From contig NC_090989.1 in NCBI RefSeq assembly GCF_041146395.1, positions 239,062,843-239,126,842 of the forward strand: a stretch of DNA of 64,000 nt, in the 5' to 3' direction. The notes beneath the pieces were generated by a model. That model searched no databases. It was not told the origin of the DNA and saw only the letters and a list, made by a program, of their open reading frames with translations. Shown one piece after another: positions 32,605-42,839 of the stretch. The DNA is from Eulemur rufifrons. Taxonomy: Eukaryota > Chordata > Mammalia > Primates > Lemuridae. The position numbers and the translations under genes are program-made. Every line of letters begins with the position of its first letter. Within the stretch, counting starts at the first letter, position 1.

Positions 32605-33300
32605 TTTCAAATTTGTTTAGTGCTAAAATCTAATACATTCTAAAAACTAGCAATAGAACAGAGCTAACACAATTACCTATTAAATGAATGTTTGCCGCTA
32701 AATCTCTTTATCTATCCCCTTCCTCAAGCCCCACCCCAGCCCCTTTCCTACACAAACGCTAGGCAGAAATACGGTCTGGCCCTCCAGAATGTGGAAGTCA
32801 AACGAAAGCTTTTTTTTTTCCCCCCTCACAAGAAAATAGGTGGAGTACTGCAATGACATTTCAAAAAACCATGTTTTAAGATAAGGTTTGTTTTTATTGA
32901 TGGCAGATGGTAAGAGAGTTCCAAAAGATACAGTTGGCTGTAGCAAAAAGAAATAGTTTTGAAAATCATCAACTGGTACTTGCGAAATGTCATCAGGGAC
33001 TTTCTTTTTCCCTCGCCTAAAACAAATACAGACAATTCTACATAAAGAGAAAGCTGTGTGTAAAATTCAGCCATGTGTTTGAAATGATTCCATTTCTATA
33101 AGACAATTTGAAGTACCCTGACAGTTGTGCAGACAAAAAAACTCAAAGTAATTTGTTTTTGTGGTATTAATGAATTTTTGTTGGTTTTGTTGGCATTGGG
33201 ATTGAAATACCCACCCACAGTTTCATTATTGGGTCAGTTCCTAAAGGGGAAACCTTGAAGTAAAGGCAATTATGCAGCCTGTAGCTTATTAAACAAACGA
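32605..33300. other. Unassigned sequence
   Basis: No gene or named repeat. The open frames 32698-32946 and 32826-33074 (minus) overlap and show no domain. Confidence 0.4.
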
Positions 33301-33304
33301 ATAA

Positions 33305-33490
33305 AAAAATATTTTTCTCCAATTACAAAAGTAATACAAACTCCTTATAGAACATTTAGGAAATATCAAGAACTACAGTGAAAATAAGTTATTTGAAATC
33401 CCATTGAAAGATGACTACTAAAGATAACTTGTATTAATATTTTGACTTTATCAGTCTTTTCCTACCATACTCCTGATACACATGATACAG
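33305..33490. repeat. Old interspersed repeat, family not assigned
   Basis: 'attacaaaagtaatacaaac' followed by 'aacatttaggaaatatcaag' and 'tatcagtcttttcctaccat' resembles a common old mammalian repeat tail that I cannot name with confidence. A possible opposite-strand relative occurs near 56990-57050. Confidence 0.35.
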
Positions 33491-33639
33491 CATACGGATG
33501 ACATATACACACACATATGCAAGAGGGAAATGTCTAAGACTTACTATGAGGAAAAAGAAATTAAAATGATGGTGTGTTTTTACCATGCAAACAAATTCTG
33601 AAACTGTGGCAAGATTCTTGGTGACCCTTTCCTGCTATC

Positions 33640-34650
33640 TGTTCCACTACCAAACTGACTTTGCACGTAGTGTTTACAATCATTACCATTCTTAAAACTC
33701 CTTAGAAAATTTCTATCCCCTCAGAAAGAACTGTGCCAATTAGCTATCATTTCCTATGCCTTCTTTTCCCCAGCCCCTGGCAAACCACTGACATACTTTC
33801 TGAATCCATGGGTTTGCCCATTCTGGACATTTCATATAATATTATGAAATTCAGTTATTCAAATATATGGCCTTAATATATGGCCTTTTGTGTCTGGCTC
33901 TTTTCACTTAGAATAATATTTTCAAGGTTCATCTATGCTGTACCATGAATCATTACTTCGTTCTTTTCTTATGGCTGAATGATATTGTATGGATATACCA
34001 CATGGTGTATCTATTCCTGAGTTCATGGAGGTATGTATTGTTTCTACTTTTTGACTATAATAAATAACAATGCTATGAACATTCATGTATAAATTTTGGT
34101 GTGGACATAGTTTTTAAATTCTTTTGTGTACATACCTAGAAATAGAATTTCTGTGTCATATTAAACTCCATGTTTAAATGAACTCCACATTAAACTCCAT
34201 GTTTAACTTCTTAAGACACTGACAAATTGTTTTCCAAAGTAACTACACAATTTTACATTCCCATTAGCAATGTATGAAGCTTCCAATTACTCCACACTCT
34301 TGCTAAGACTTGTTATTGTCTGTCTTTTTTATTTTAGCCATTCTACTGGGTGTGATGCAGGATCTCACTGTGGTTTTGATTTGCAATTTCCTAATGACTG
34401 ATGATGTTGAACATCTTTTCATGTGCTTATTTGCCATTCATACATCATCTTTGGAAAAATGGCTATTCAAATATTTTGTCCAACATTTTTGTTTTATTGT
34501 TCCGATAGTTCTTTATATATTCTGGATGCTAGGCTTTCATCATATATTATTATTTGCAAGTATTTTCTTCTGTGGGCTGTCCTTTTACTTTGTTGGGAAT
34601 GTCTTTTGTGTAAAAGTTTTAAATTTTGATAAAGTCCAATTGAACATACC
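33640..34650 (-). repeat. Old L1 LINE, antisense, 3' part
   Basis: Antisense L1M-like order: 3' UTR words ('cagcccctggcaaaccactg', 'tcaaggttcatctatgctgt', 'ttatggctgaatgatattgt'), then ORF2 C-terminal words ('taaataacaatgctatgaac', 'ttacattcccattagcaatg', 'tttgatttgcaatttcctaa'). The 143-codon plus-strand frame at 34310-34741 is antisense to this L1 and meaningless as a gene. A 29-base duplication lies at 34160-34206. Confidence 0.85.
34160..34206. repeat. Local direct duplication in L1
   Basis: 'attaaactccatgtttaa' occurs exactly at 34160-34177 and 34189-34206, a 29-base period. Confidence 0.95.
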
Positions 34651-35139
34651 TGTTATATGTGATATAGTATATGCATGCATATACATATGGATACATACAC
34701 ATGTATATAAAATTAAGGACATACTTGAACAAGTTTTTTAAAAAGTAATTATTTAAATCTGAATTTCCAAATATTCAAGATGATTTAAGAGAAGAAAAAA
34801 GGAAAGCCATCAAAGCATACTCGACTTCTTTGTAATTCAAAAGGCAATTTTGTAAATTCAAACATTTTCTGTTCTTTCAAAACATAGTTTTGTAGTCCTA
34901 AGTTCTTTCTCCTAATATTCTCTCCTTTGAATATATTAAGAAAATTCCTAGTGTCCAATGTCATAAAATACTGTTGAGCTTAAGAGAGGAAATATAACTT
35001 TCTTCTTTCTTTTGAATTTGTTGGAGGGACTCATGCACCCAGTTTGGTATTGCTAGGGGAGGAGAATAGTCCACATTCTTAGAGCAGGTTCCATCTCTTG
35101 CTGTTAAAAAACAAAGGCAATTTAATGGAATCTGACAAA
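34651..35139. other. Unidentified segment splitting the antisense L1
   Basis: About 490 bases between two parts of one L1 that are roughly adjacent in ORF2. It starts with TA/CA-rich words ('atatgcatgcatatacatat') and contains nothing I can name. It may be an inserted element or a non-homologous replacement. Confidence 0.5.
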
Positions 35140-35395
35140 ACATTGCCTAATCCTAGGTTGTAAAAATTTAAACATGCCTTTTTCCCTAAGAATTTTACAG
35201 TTTTAGCTCTTACATTTAGGTCTCTGATCCATTTTGAGTTAAACTTTCTGTATGGTGAGATAGGGGTCCAACTTCATTCTTCTGCATGTGGATATCCAGT
35301 TGTCCCAACACCGTTTATTGAAAAAACTGTTTTCCCTCCCATTTAATTATCTTGGCATTTTTACTTAAAATCAATTGACCATAACATAAGAGAGT
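35140..35395 (-). repeat. Old L1 LINE, antisense, continuation
   Basis: L1 ORF2 antisense resumes: 'cattgcctaatcctaggttg', 'tttaggtctctgatccattt', 'gatatccagttgtcccaaca', 'attgaaaaaactgttttccc'. Same orientation and order as 33640-34650, so probably one copy. Confidence 0.85.
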
Positions 35396-35414
35396 TTTCT
35401 CTGTTGAATGTTTT

Positions 35415-35530
35415 TCCCCACACTGCTGTCAGAGTGATTATTCTAAACTGTAGCTTTGATCATTTTTTGGCTACTGAAATTTCTTCAGTGGCTTCCGTGG
35501 ATTATAACGAAAGGACTAAATCTGGCAGCT
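35415..35530 (+). repeat. L2 fragment, sense
   Basis: 'cacactgctgtcagagtgat', 'tttcttcagtggcttccgtg' fit the reverse-transcriptase-downstream part of L2. Confidence 0.5.
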
Positions 35531-35795
35531 GTGCTGGGAAGTGCAGAGGCTCTGTAATAGACCATAGTTAGTTTTGAATTTGGGTCTGCCTCTTATTAAA
35601 AGTGTGACCTGGGACAAATTACTCAGTTGCACCTAGAGTGCAAACATCACACAGCCAGGGACCTTGCCTGCCTTGCTCACCATCAAAATGCCAACACAGT
35701 CACAGAGCTGACACAGCACTCACATTCAGAATGAATCTCAGTATCCTCTTCTTCAGAATGGAGATTATTTCAACTATCTAATAGGGTGCTGATCA
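35531..35795 (+). repeat. MIR SINE, sense, interrupted
   Basis: 'tttgaatttgggtctgcctc', 'gtgtgacctgggacaaatta', then, after about 100 bases of other sequence, 'atctcagtatcctcttcttc' and 'agaatggagattatttcaac'. The interruption (about 35627-35735) may be an L2 3' fragment. Confidence 0.6.
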
Positions 35796-35799
35796 GTAT

Positions 35800-35995
35800 T
35801 AAACTAAATAATATACTCCAGTGCTTTTCTTTAAAAAATGGTTTTTACTGAATCGTAAGTACAAGTGTGATGAATTGTAACACAGCGAACATAATTGTGT
35901 AATCTCCACCCAGATCAAGCATCCCAGAATCTCCCTCACAAACCTCTTCTTGTCCCTGTTCCTATCACTGTTCCCTATAAGTAGCCAGTTCCTTT
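35800..35995. other. Unassigned sequence
   Basis: No gene; it resembles nothing I can name. Confidence 0.35.
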
Positions 35996-35999
35996 TGAG

Positions 36000-36235
36000 A
36001 CTTAGTTCCAGCATTACCTTCCTCCTAGAAGTCCTCCTTGGGCCTTCCATTGAGGGCTCAATATCTTTCTATTAATATATGCTTCCAAGGCCCCTTTGCC
36101 GTTGTCTTGATCACATATGTTGTAGTCATCCACTTACTTGTCTGTCTCCCTGCTTATTGCTGTGTCCACCGCACACTGCAGAGTGCCCATTACAGGTTGC
36201 AGCCATGCAGTTGATGCTTAAGGAATAAAATCAGC
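36000..36235 (+). repeat. L2 3' end, sense
   Basis: 'tcctagaagtcctccttggg', 'gtctgtctccctgcttattg', 'ttgatgcttaaggaataaaa' follow L2 3' UTR order. Confidence 0.55.
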
Positions 36236-36239
36236 TGAT

Positions 36240-36990
36240 GGGCATTTGGAGCCTGCAAAGACAACAGCTATTTAATTTCAAACTATCGTTATAATACTTT
36301 GGAAATCTTACAGCAATGGTTGTTTGGCATAAAAGCATAGAAATGGAGGAAGATTGGGTAAACTCATGATTTGGGGAAATCTAACATTGAGCAGTTCTTC
36401 CAACAACTCTATGTGAGTTTTAATTAGTTATCTCTGAATCTTTGAAAAATATGTCTATGCTTGTGCCTTTGGATGTAAAAACAGTGTGGTGAAAACCCAG
36501 ATTGCAACAAATAGTTGCAGTGTGAGAAGATAGAGGGAGTTTCCTGCACAAGATATTTCAGTTTATCATCAGCAGCATGCATCATCATAACCGGTGCGCC
36601 TTCTGCCAACCTGGGTGGGGAAGGAGAAGCGACAAGGGAGATCTTCCAAACTGTGTGTCCTTCAAGATGCAGTGCAGCCAGCAGGAAAGCATCTAGGAGT
36701 TGTAAAGACCGCATTTCAGTGCGTAACCAGGGACTCATTGTTAATCAAGTGTGACATATGGCACAGCTGTGAGGGTTTGGTGCCAGGCAGGGTAAGCTGT
36801 TGCAAGAGCATGTGGAGGCAACCAGGCCATTTAGACCTGAAGAGAAGCCTGTGTTACAAGTAGGAAGAACACAGGTGATAGAGCTATTTTCCTTTACACT
36901 GTAGAGAAATAACTTTGTGATTCACTATCTAGACAACCAGATGGATTGCACTGTGCTACATCTCGAAGACAGCATTTTCTGATGTAATAG
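36240..36990. other. Unassigned sequence
   Basis: No gene or repeat recognised. The overlapping open frames at 36424-36738 (-), 36515-36754 (+) and 36594-36863 (+) show no protein signature. Confidence 0.4.
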
Positions 36991-36994
36991 CTGT

Positions 36995-37123
36995 ATAAAT
37001 GGGTGTGGGCGTGGGTGTATGTGAATGGAGTGGGAGTGGAGAAAAATTAAAGGGAATTTATAACAAATGGAGTGTGTGGATGTGTGTGGGGTTGCAGGCA
37101 CAGACACACACACACACACACAC
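36995..37123 (+). repeat. GT/CA-rich region with CA microsatellite
   Basis: G/T-rich 'gggtgtgggcgtgggtgtat' and 'gtgtgtggatgtgtgtgggg' stretches precede a CA repeat at about 37099-37123. Confidence 0.9.
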
Positions 37124-37129
37124 GCTTTA

Positions 37130-38615
37130 ATAGAAGGAGAATACAAACATTGTCAGCAGTGCCAAAATGCTCCTCTAGCTTGGTGGGCTTGAAAAGTGAT
37201 ACGTCCAGTTTAGACATTTGGCAAGCTGCATGTGGAAAGTTTTCACATCTTGTCATCCTTGTTTTAAAGAGTCTTTGCTGCGAGTGCTGAGAAGGTTAGT
37301 GACCTCGGGACTGGGTGGGGAGAAAGGAGAGGTGCGCGTTGGTTTGGCAGTTTACAGATAGTAGAAAATGGTCACCAGGAAACTTGCCATGTCTTGGAAG
37401 TTCTGTTAAAAGCGAAGACTACCAGCACATCATCATTTTCATTTTGTTTTTCCCTCACGGCAGAAGTCTTGCACACGTTTCCCTCGTGTTTCCGTGCCAG
37501 TGGTGTGGCCATGCGGCGTGTTAAGCTTGGGCCTTTACCTTCGTTTAGAGGAGGCGGTTGCAAATAGATTAGGGCTCAAATCCTTGATCATTTTAGATGC
37601 TTTTCGTTAAGCAGTGACAGATTGTCTGATGGTTGCTGACTTTTATGTAAATTTTTTGTCTATCAAATAACTAGTTGCAGAAAGTTGTTGAGTGGTTTGT
37701 GTTATACTGTGTCATTAGGGAATTTTAGGTGGAAAGACATCTACTGGGTATAAAGTCTCAAATGCAGGTTGACTTTTGGGAGAATTTTAGTGGGATGTGG
37801 TAATAGCAAATCAGAAAATTGTGTTTTATTTACTCTTAAGCTGTTAATGGACTGCCAGGGTAATCAGATTTGAGTTTATAAACACAGCACCAACGATAGT
37901 ATTTCTGGATGTCTTCTTTGTTGGTAGAAACAGCCTGAAGTTGTACAATTTGAATTAAAGTATTGAATACGCCATATGAATCCCCATATCTAATGAAATA
38001 GGGAATCACTAGGATTCTAGAAATCGAGCAATTCAGCTATGAAACAGAAATTAAGGATATCTCTCTCTCTTTCCCTCCCCCCTTCTCAAATACCATTCTC
38101 CTTTCCCCTCATTGTCCAGCAAATAAGTAAGAAAGTACTTACTAGAGGACATAACCCTTATAAATAATAGCAGAAGGATGTTGGCCATAGAAGCTTTTGT
38201 AGATCTTATTAAAAGAATACCAAGGTACAAAATAATTTCCTTTGAAAAAGAAGCTATATTTTGTGTGCATTTATAATAAAAACGTAGAGACAATCTAAAA
38301 GTCTTCTATAAAACAGACTGTAATACATTAAGTTATAAGTTATATCTCCCTCCTATTTTTTCCAAATAATTTGCAGAAATTTCTTACTTTGATAATGTGT
38401 TATTTTACCAGTGGCATAATCTGTTTTATATCTATGTCTAGTGAAGAATAAACTCTGGTTAGCCTAACATAATATTATGATTAAAGGAGACAAAAGGCCC
38501 ACCTGCTAAGTATATCTTTCCCTCTGAACACAATTCTTACTGGTGTTAAACTATGAAATCCTAAAAACCTTTTTTGAATGCAAATATTCTTCCTGAAAGT
38601 TCATATCATACCCTG
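37130..38615. other. Repeat-poor unassigned sequence with locally raised CpG
   Basis: No gene or named repeat. CpGs are more frequent at about 37195-37610 than in the surrounding DNA. A pyrimidine tract lies at 38059-38087. The open frames are short and overlap on both strands. Confidence 0.4.
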
Positions 38616-38619
38616 CGTG

Positions 38620-38775
38620 CAGTTTAGAATCACAGACTAATAGAGCTGGAAGAGAATTGGCCAACATTTCTGCACTACACTCCTTTTAAAGATGAGAACA
38701 TTGTGGTCCCAAGGGGAACAATGACTCTTGCAAGATCACATGGTTGGTTGGTGCGGAGCTGGCGCTGGACACAAC
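38620..38775 (+). repeat. Old SINE/LINE fragment (MIR3/L3-like)
   Basis: 'atcacagactaatagagctg', 'aaagatgagaacattgtggt', 'caagatcacatggttggttg' resemble the 'agagctggaagg...gatgaggaaactgaggc...ggtcacacagct' type of old mammalian repeats. Exact family uncertain. Confidence 0.5.
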
Positions 38776-38779
38776 TTTC

Positions 38780-41065
38780 CTGAATGAACTCAAGTCACCT
38801 CTGGAGAGCTGCTCACCTCACTTCAATTCTTTCTTCATTTTCTTTTCAATCTTTTTTCCTTGGGTTTATATCTTTTATCAATTCACAGACAAGATATAGG
38901 CCCATAAACAATAACAAGTAAGACTAGATAAGCTTTTTAAACTTTTATATTTTTATTAAGTTAAGCACATTTAAAATAAGATAAAATATTAAGCACACCA
39001 TGAACAGAAAAGCATCTGTGCTCCGCATTATATGAGAGGATGGATGACGACTGAGTTCCTTTTCATCCCGGAGATTCTGTAAATCTGAGAGTCAGACTGG
39101 AAAATGGTGAGAATGTGGGATTTTATCTGGTGTGTGCTGCATGGCCAAGAGGGAGTAGCCTGAGGTGAATAAGTGTTTCCTTGCTCCCCAGGGAAGCAGA
39201 GAGGAAGGGGGAGCTCACCTGGGGAGATATTTCCCCATCCTTAGTCCCGTCCACACTTGTTATTCTGAGTTTCCCCCTGCCAGCCCATGTCAGTTGTGTC
39301 CCCTGGGAGCCTTGGTGAGGTAGTGTGTCCCTGAGCTTGAGGGCAGGCGCTCCCATTCCCCCCACTGGGCACCGGCTGGGGGTGAGAGGAACATGGGGCC
39401 CCACTTCCTGTGGAAACTTCTGCCTCCTGCTCACTTCTTGCCATCATGGTAACCTCAGTGGCTGCTCCTGTCCTTGCCCCACAGGCCTCCCTCTGCCTCC
39501 ACAGGTGCGTCTTCACCTCACATCACCTCTTCTGGGAAGACAGGAGACACCGGAGCAGCCAAGCAGCTCTTGCTTTCTGGCCTGCAGGAAACTATTAAGA
39601 ATCAGGCCATCTTCTTGAAATGGGAAAAAGGAAATTTTTTAGGGAAAACAAACATAAATTAATATTCAGTAAGTGCTGCTACTGCATCCTCTTACTTTGC
39701 AGCTTTTAATTCCTTAATCATTTTAACCAGTTATCATGCTGACAATTTTTATGGAAACTTGACCTATTAGATATGTGCGTCTGTCCTGCCCTTCTGGGTA
39801 GAATGGAGGATTCATTCAGTTGTCAAATGAGGATCACGACTTTCATAGTTCTGATTTCACGATTTATCTTTACAGAGAGAAGCTAGCAAGTGTTTTAAAG
39901 ACACTGATTAAGTATTTTGGATGGCCAGGAAAATACATTCTTAAAGTCTTGAGAGCAGTTTAGGAATACAAGCTACTAAATAAAACATAAAACCCAGAAT
40001 CACCATCAGACACATAAGGAACATTTTTTTTTTTTTCTAACAGACAGTTGTCTCCTCCAACTCCCTTAGGATACAGTGAACAATCAATTTCTCTACCACA
40101 GCCTTAGAACATGAGCAGAGGCAGCACAAAAACAGGGCAGTCCACTGATGGTTTGGCAGCTTAAATATCCATCATCAACTTTTCTGGACTTTCTTGAAAA
40201 GTAGTTGCCATTCCTGGCTAGTGGTTTTACTCCTTTCTGTCAGAAACTAAAACCTGGGTGGGCTGGAAGCCTCAAGAGCATGTTAACAAGCCAGAGAAAC
40301 CAATGTCCCCAAGGTGGAACCAATCACAGAACTAGCAAATACCTTAGAAGTGGAATATGGCCGACCCCTGCTGTTCTTGAGAAAGGCCCCATTTGGCTCC
40401 AAATCATGTGTCCTTTCTACAACACCGCTCTACCTAAAGCATGAGCCTTGGTGTCACTGGCTATCTTTGGGTTTTATTTATTTTGTCTAAGTTATTTAAG
40501 TAAGTTTTGATAAGTTATTTTAACTTTTTGCCCCACATTTTATGGTATAGTAGGTCAGTTGGGGATTCTCTGGGAACAAAACCCAAAATTATACCAATAT
40601 TTCTGTGGGAAATTTGTCTTTGAATAATATTATTTTAAATAGAGCTGACATCTCCAAGAACATGACCACAACGTTATTGAAGTCAAGGTTGTGTGAGTCC
40701 TGAGGGGTCCCAAGGCAGAGGTGTGGTCATTGTTTGGTATGGTTTCTTAGGGAAGGTGAGTGTTATGTGATGAGGACATCAGGTGACTCAGACAGATAGT
40801 AGAAATGAGTCAGGAGGCTCTTTTCCAAGATTTCATGTCAAGCTTCCAAGATTACTCTCCTCCTGACATTTTCTCTCCTAGTCTCCAATAGACCCACAAG
40901 GGCCTCACATCTTTTCTTATCCATCACTGGACTTTCTTGATTGTGGCCATTCTGTAGAGTAACTGTGACCTCTCTCGTCATTTTCCTCTATAGTCTTTCC
41001 CAGAAAGTTTATGTACTTAGTGAATCTAGGTGATGAGTTCTAAATAAATAAATAGAGCAGGAAGA
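38780..41065. other. Repeat-poor unassigned sequence
   Basis: No gene or named repeat over 2.3 kb. 39120-39560 is more GC-rich and yields overlapping open frames of about 60-103 codons on both strands, as expected by chance in GC-rich DNA. A T run lies at 40026-40037. Confidence 0.4.
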
Positions 41066-41069
41066 CAAA

Positions 41070-41195
41070 TGGGTGGGTTTCAGGACATCTGGGTCACTCT
41101 CTGGGTGACCTTGTATGGGCCATCTTGCTTCCTTGAGGCTTGGTTTCTTCATCCATTCCAACAACAGGTGAGGTCCAGATGATCATAGTGTGTTC
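41070..41195 (+). repeat. MIR-like SINE, sense
   Basis: 'ctctctgggtgaccttgtat', 'cttgaggcttggtttcttca' follow the MIR core; the 3' end is degraded. Confidence 0.55.
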
Positions 41196-41199
41196 TTTA

Positions 41200-41585
41200 G
41201 GAAGATCTTCAGGAAGAATGTGAAAAGTGAAGTACTTCAGTTCTAAGTATTCCCTTTTATGACATCAGTGATAATTCCTGAATTTATAGAATCACTTCTG
41301 ACTGTCACCCAAGCTCTGATCTGCATTTCTGTCTACTAAGGATCAATCTTTTTTCTTATCTGTCCTACGAGCTGTGAAATGCAGGATGTCCACCAAAGCA
41401 ATCATCATCTCCCTCACCAAACAAGATCCCCTACTTCACTCCCTGTTTTCCAAAAGTGCTAGCCCTGGGCACCCAGACCTGAGTCCATATGATTTTCCTT
41501 GAGAAATTCTTTTCCTTTTCCACCTACATCCTATTAGCCATCTGGTATACCATATTTTAACTTGGAAATGCCTTGTATGTACTTC
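41200..41585. other. Unassigned sequence
   Basis: No gene or named repeat recognised. Confidence 0.35.
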
Positions 41586-41589
41586 TTCT

Positions 41590-41765
41590 TGTCTACTCTA
41601 TGTGTATTAAAATCTACATGACACAAAATTTACCATTTAACTCTTTTTAAGTGTATAATTCAAAAGCAGTAAGTATATTCACTTTGTGTACAACCATTAC
41701 CACGACCCATTTCCAGAACTTTTCCATCATCCCAAACTGAAACTCTGCCCATTAAATAATACTTC
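41590..41765 (-). repeat. Old L1 3' UTR fragment, antisense
   Basis: 'tctacatgacacaaaattta', 'ttaagtgtataattcaaaag', 'cactttgtgtacaaccatta', 'tttccagaacttttccatca', 'actgaaactctgcccattaa' match the antisense 3' UTR of L1M-type elements. Confidence 0.85.
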
Positions 41766-41769
41766 CTGT

Positions 41770-42138
41770 CTATTCTTAATTAATGTTTTAAAGTATCAAT
41801 GTCAGTCATTCTGCTACTTCCAGATTGTTTCTCCATTCTCCTAGCTGGCTTCTTTGCCTCTAGATTCTCAAACATCTGATTTATTGCATATATTGCTTTG
41901 AATTTTATCTTTTTGTTACATTCTTTTTTCCCTTCCATTCTATATTCAGAAATGGACACTAGAAGCTTTATAGTCACACTTCACCCAGACACCCAGTCCA
42001 ATTTCCTACCATTTTTCTTGCAGATCCACTGCAAGATATCAGGTCAGTGCTCCTCCAGCCCCTACTTTTTCATAATTATGATATACTTATTTGGCTCCCC
42101 TCTGAGATTCAGACATGTTCAGGAATTTGCCCAGGGTT
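41770..42138. other. Unassigned sequence
   Basis: No gene recognised. A 175-codon frame (41898-42425, plus) is the longest in the window, but it runs through the minisatellite and into a MIR, so I do not call it. Confidence 0.4.
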
Positions 42139-42269
42139 GGAGCTCGAGTTCAGACTCTCCTGGGGTGTATGGAGCTAGGAGTCAGACTTTCCCCAGGATT
42201 ATAGAGCTAGGGTTCAGACTCCCTCTTGGGATTATGGAGCTAGGGTTCAGTCTCTCTCCCAGGGCCAAT
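42139..42269 (+). repeat. Minisatellite, four units of 32-34 bases
   Basis: Tandem units at 42139-42170, 42171-42202, 42203-42235 and 42236-42269 share 'gagctagg(g/a)(t/g)tcagact' and a C/T-rich plus 'ggattat' end. Units 2-4 are closer to each other than to unit 1. Confidence 0.9.
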
Positions 42270-42394
42270 GTTAGGCCAGTAACTGATCTGATGCAGTGGG
42301 TAGTAAGATCCGCAGAGACAGGCCACCTCAGCCGGTTTATCTTTAGCTTCAGATCACTAGTTCCAGCTCTGAGCAGTGCTTTGTCTCTCTTTTG

Positions 42395-42740
42395 CCTTAA
42401 CAACAATAACCACCAATATTATTGAGCTGTGTGGGATAGCACCTGGGCTAACCCTTTTCATAAAGTATTTCATTGAATCTCATATCAATCACCATTTTAC
42501 AAATGTGACAACTAAGTATTAAACTGGTGATTTTCAATTGTGACTGCATGTTAAAATCACCTGAATGCTATTAAAAATTATTGATATTTGGACCTGACCC
42601 CTTGAGCTTTTGATTCTGTTGACCTGGGGTAAGACCCAAAAGTAATGGAAACTGTGCAAGGTCACACAGCCAGTAAATGGTGGAACCTGCATTCAAACCT
42701 GGGTCACTGTAGCTTCAGAACCCAAATTCTGAACCCAGAA
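42395..42740 (-). repeat. MIR SINE, antisense, interrupted
   Basis: 'gatagcacctgggctaaccc', 'caccattttacaaatgtgac', then after an insert 'gtgcaaggtcacacagccag', 'ggtggaacctgcattcaaac' in antisense MIR order. The insert is MER5A-like. Confidence 0.75.
42527..42635 (+). repeat. MER5A-like fragment nested in MIR
   Basis: 'tgattttcaattgtgactgc', 'atgttaaaatcacctgaatg', 'atttggacctgaccccttga' follow a MER5-type order. Confidence 0.6.
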
Positions 42741-42781
42741 TTCTCAGCTCTCATTGTGGATCAGATCATTTATGATTCTGT

Positions 42782-42828
42782 AAAAAAATTATATATATAC
42801 ATATACATCTATATAAATACATATGTGA
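42782..42828 (+). repeat. AT/ACAT simple repeat
   Basis: 'ttatatatatacatatacat' and following degenerate AT units. Confidence 0.85.
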
Positions 42829-42839
42829 GGAGAATATTA

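Noticed and set aside
34310..34741. 143-codon hydrophobic frame on the plus strand as a membrane protein
   Set aside because: It is antisense to L1 ORF2; the reverse complement of A-rich L1 coding DNA commonly yields Phe/Leu/Ile-rich frames.
39120..39660. GC-richer block with several frames near 100 codons as an exon cluster
   Set aside because: Frames overlap on both strands at similar length, as chance predicts in GC-richer DNA; no splice-flanked coding signal was convincing.
41898..42425. Longest open frame (175 codons, plus strand) as a gene
   Set aside because: It begins in undistinguished T-rich DNA, passes through the four-unit minisatellite and ends in a MIR. No domain, signal or exon boundary is visible.
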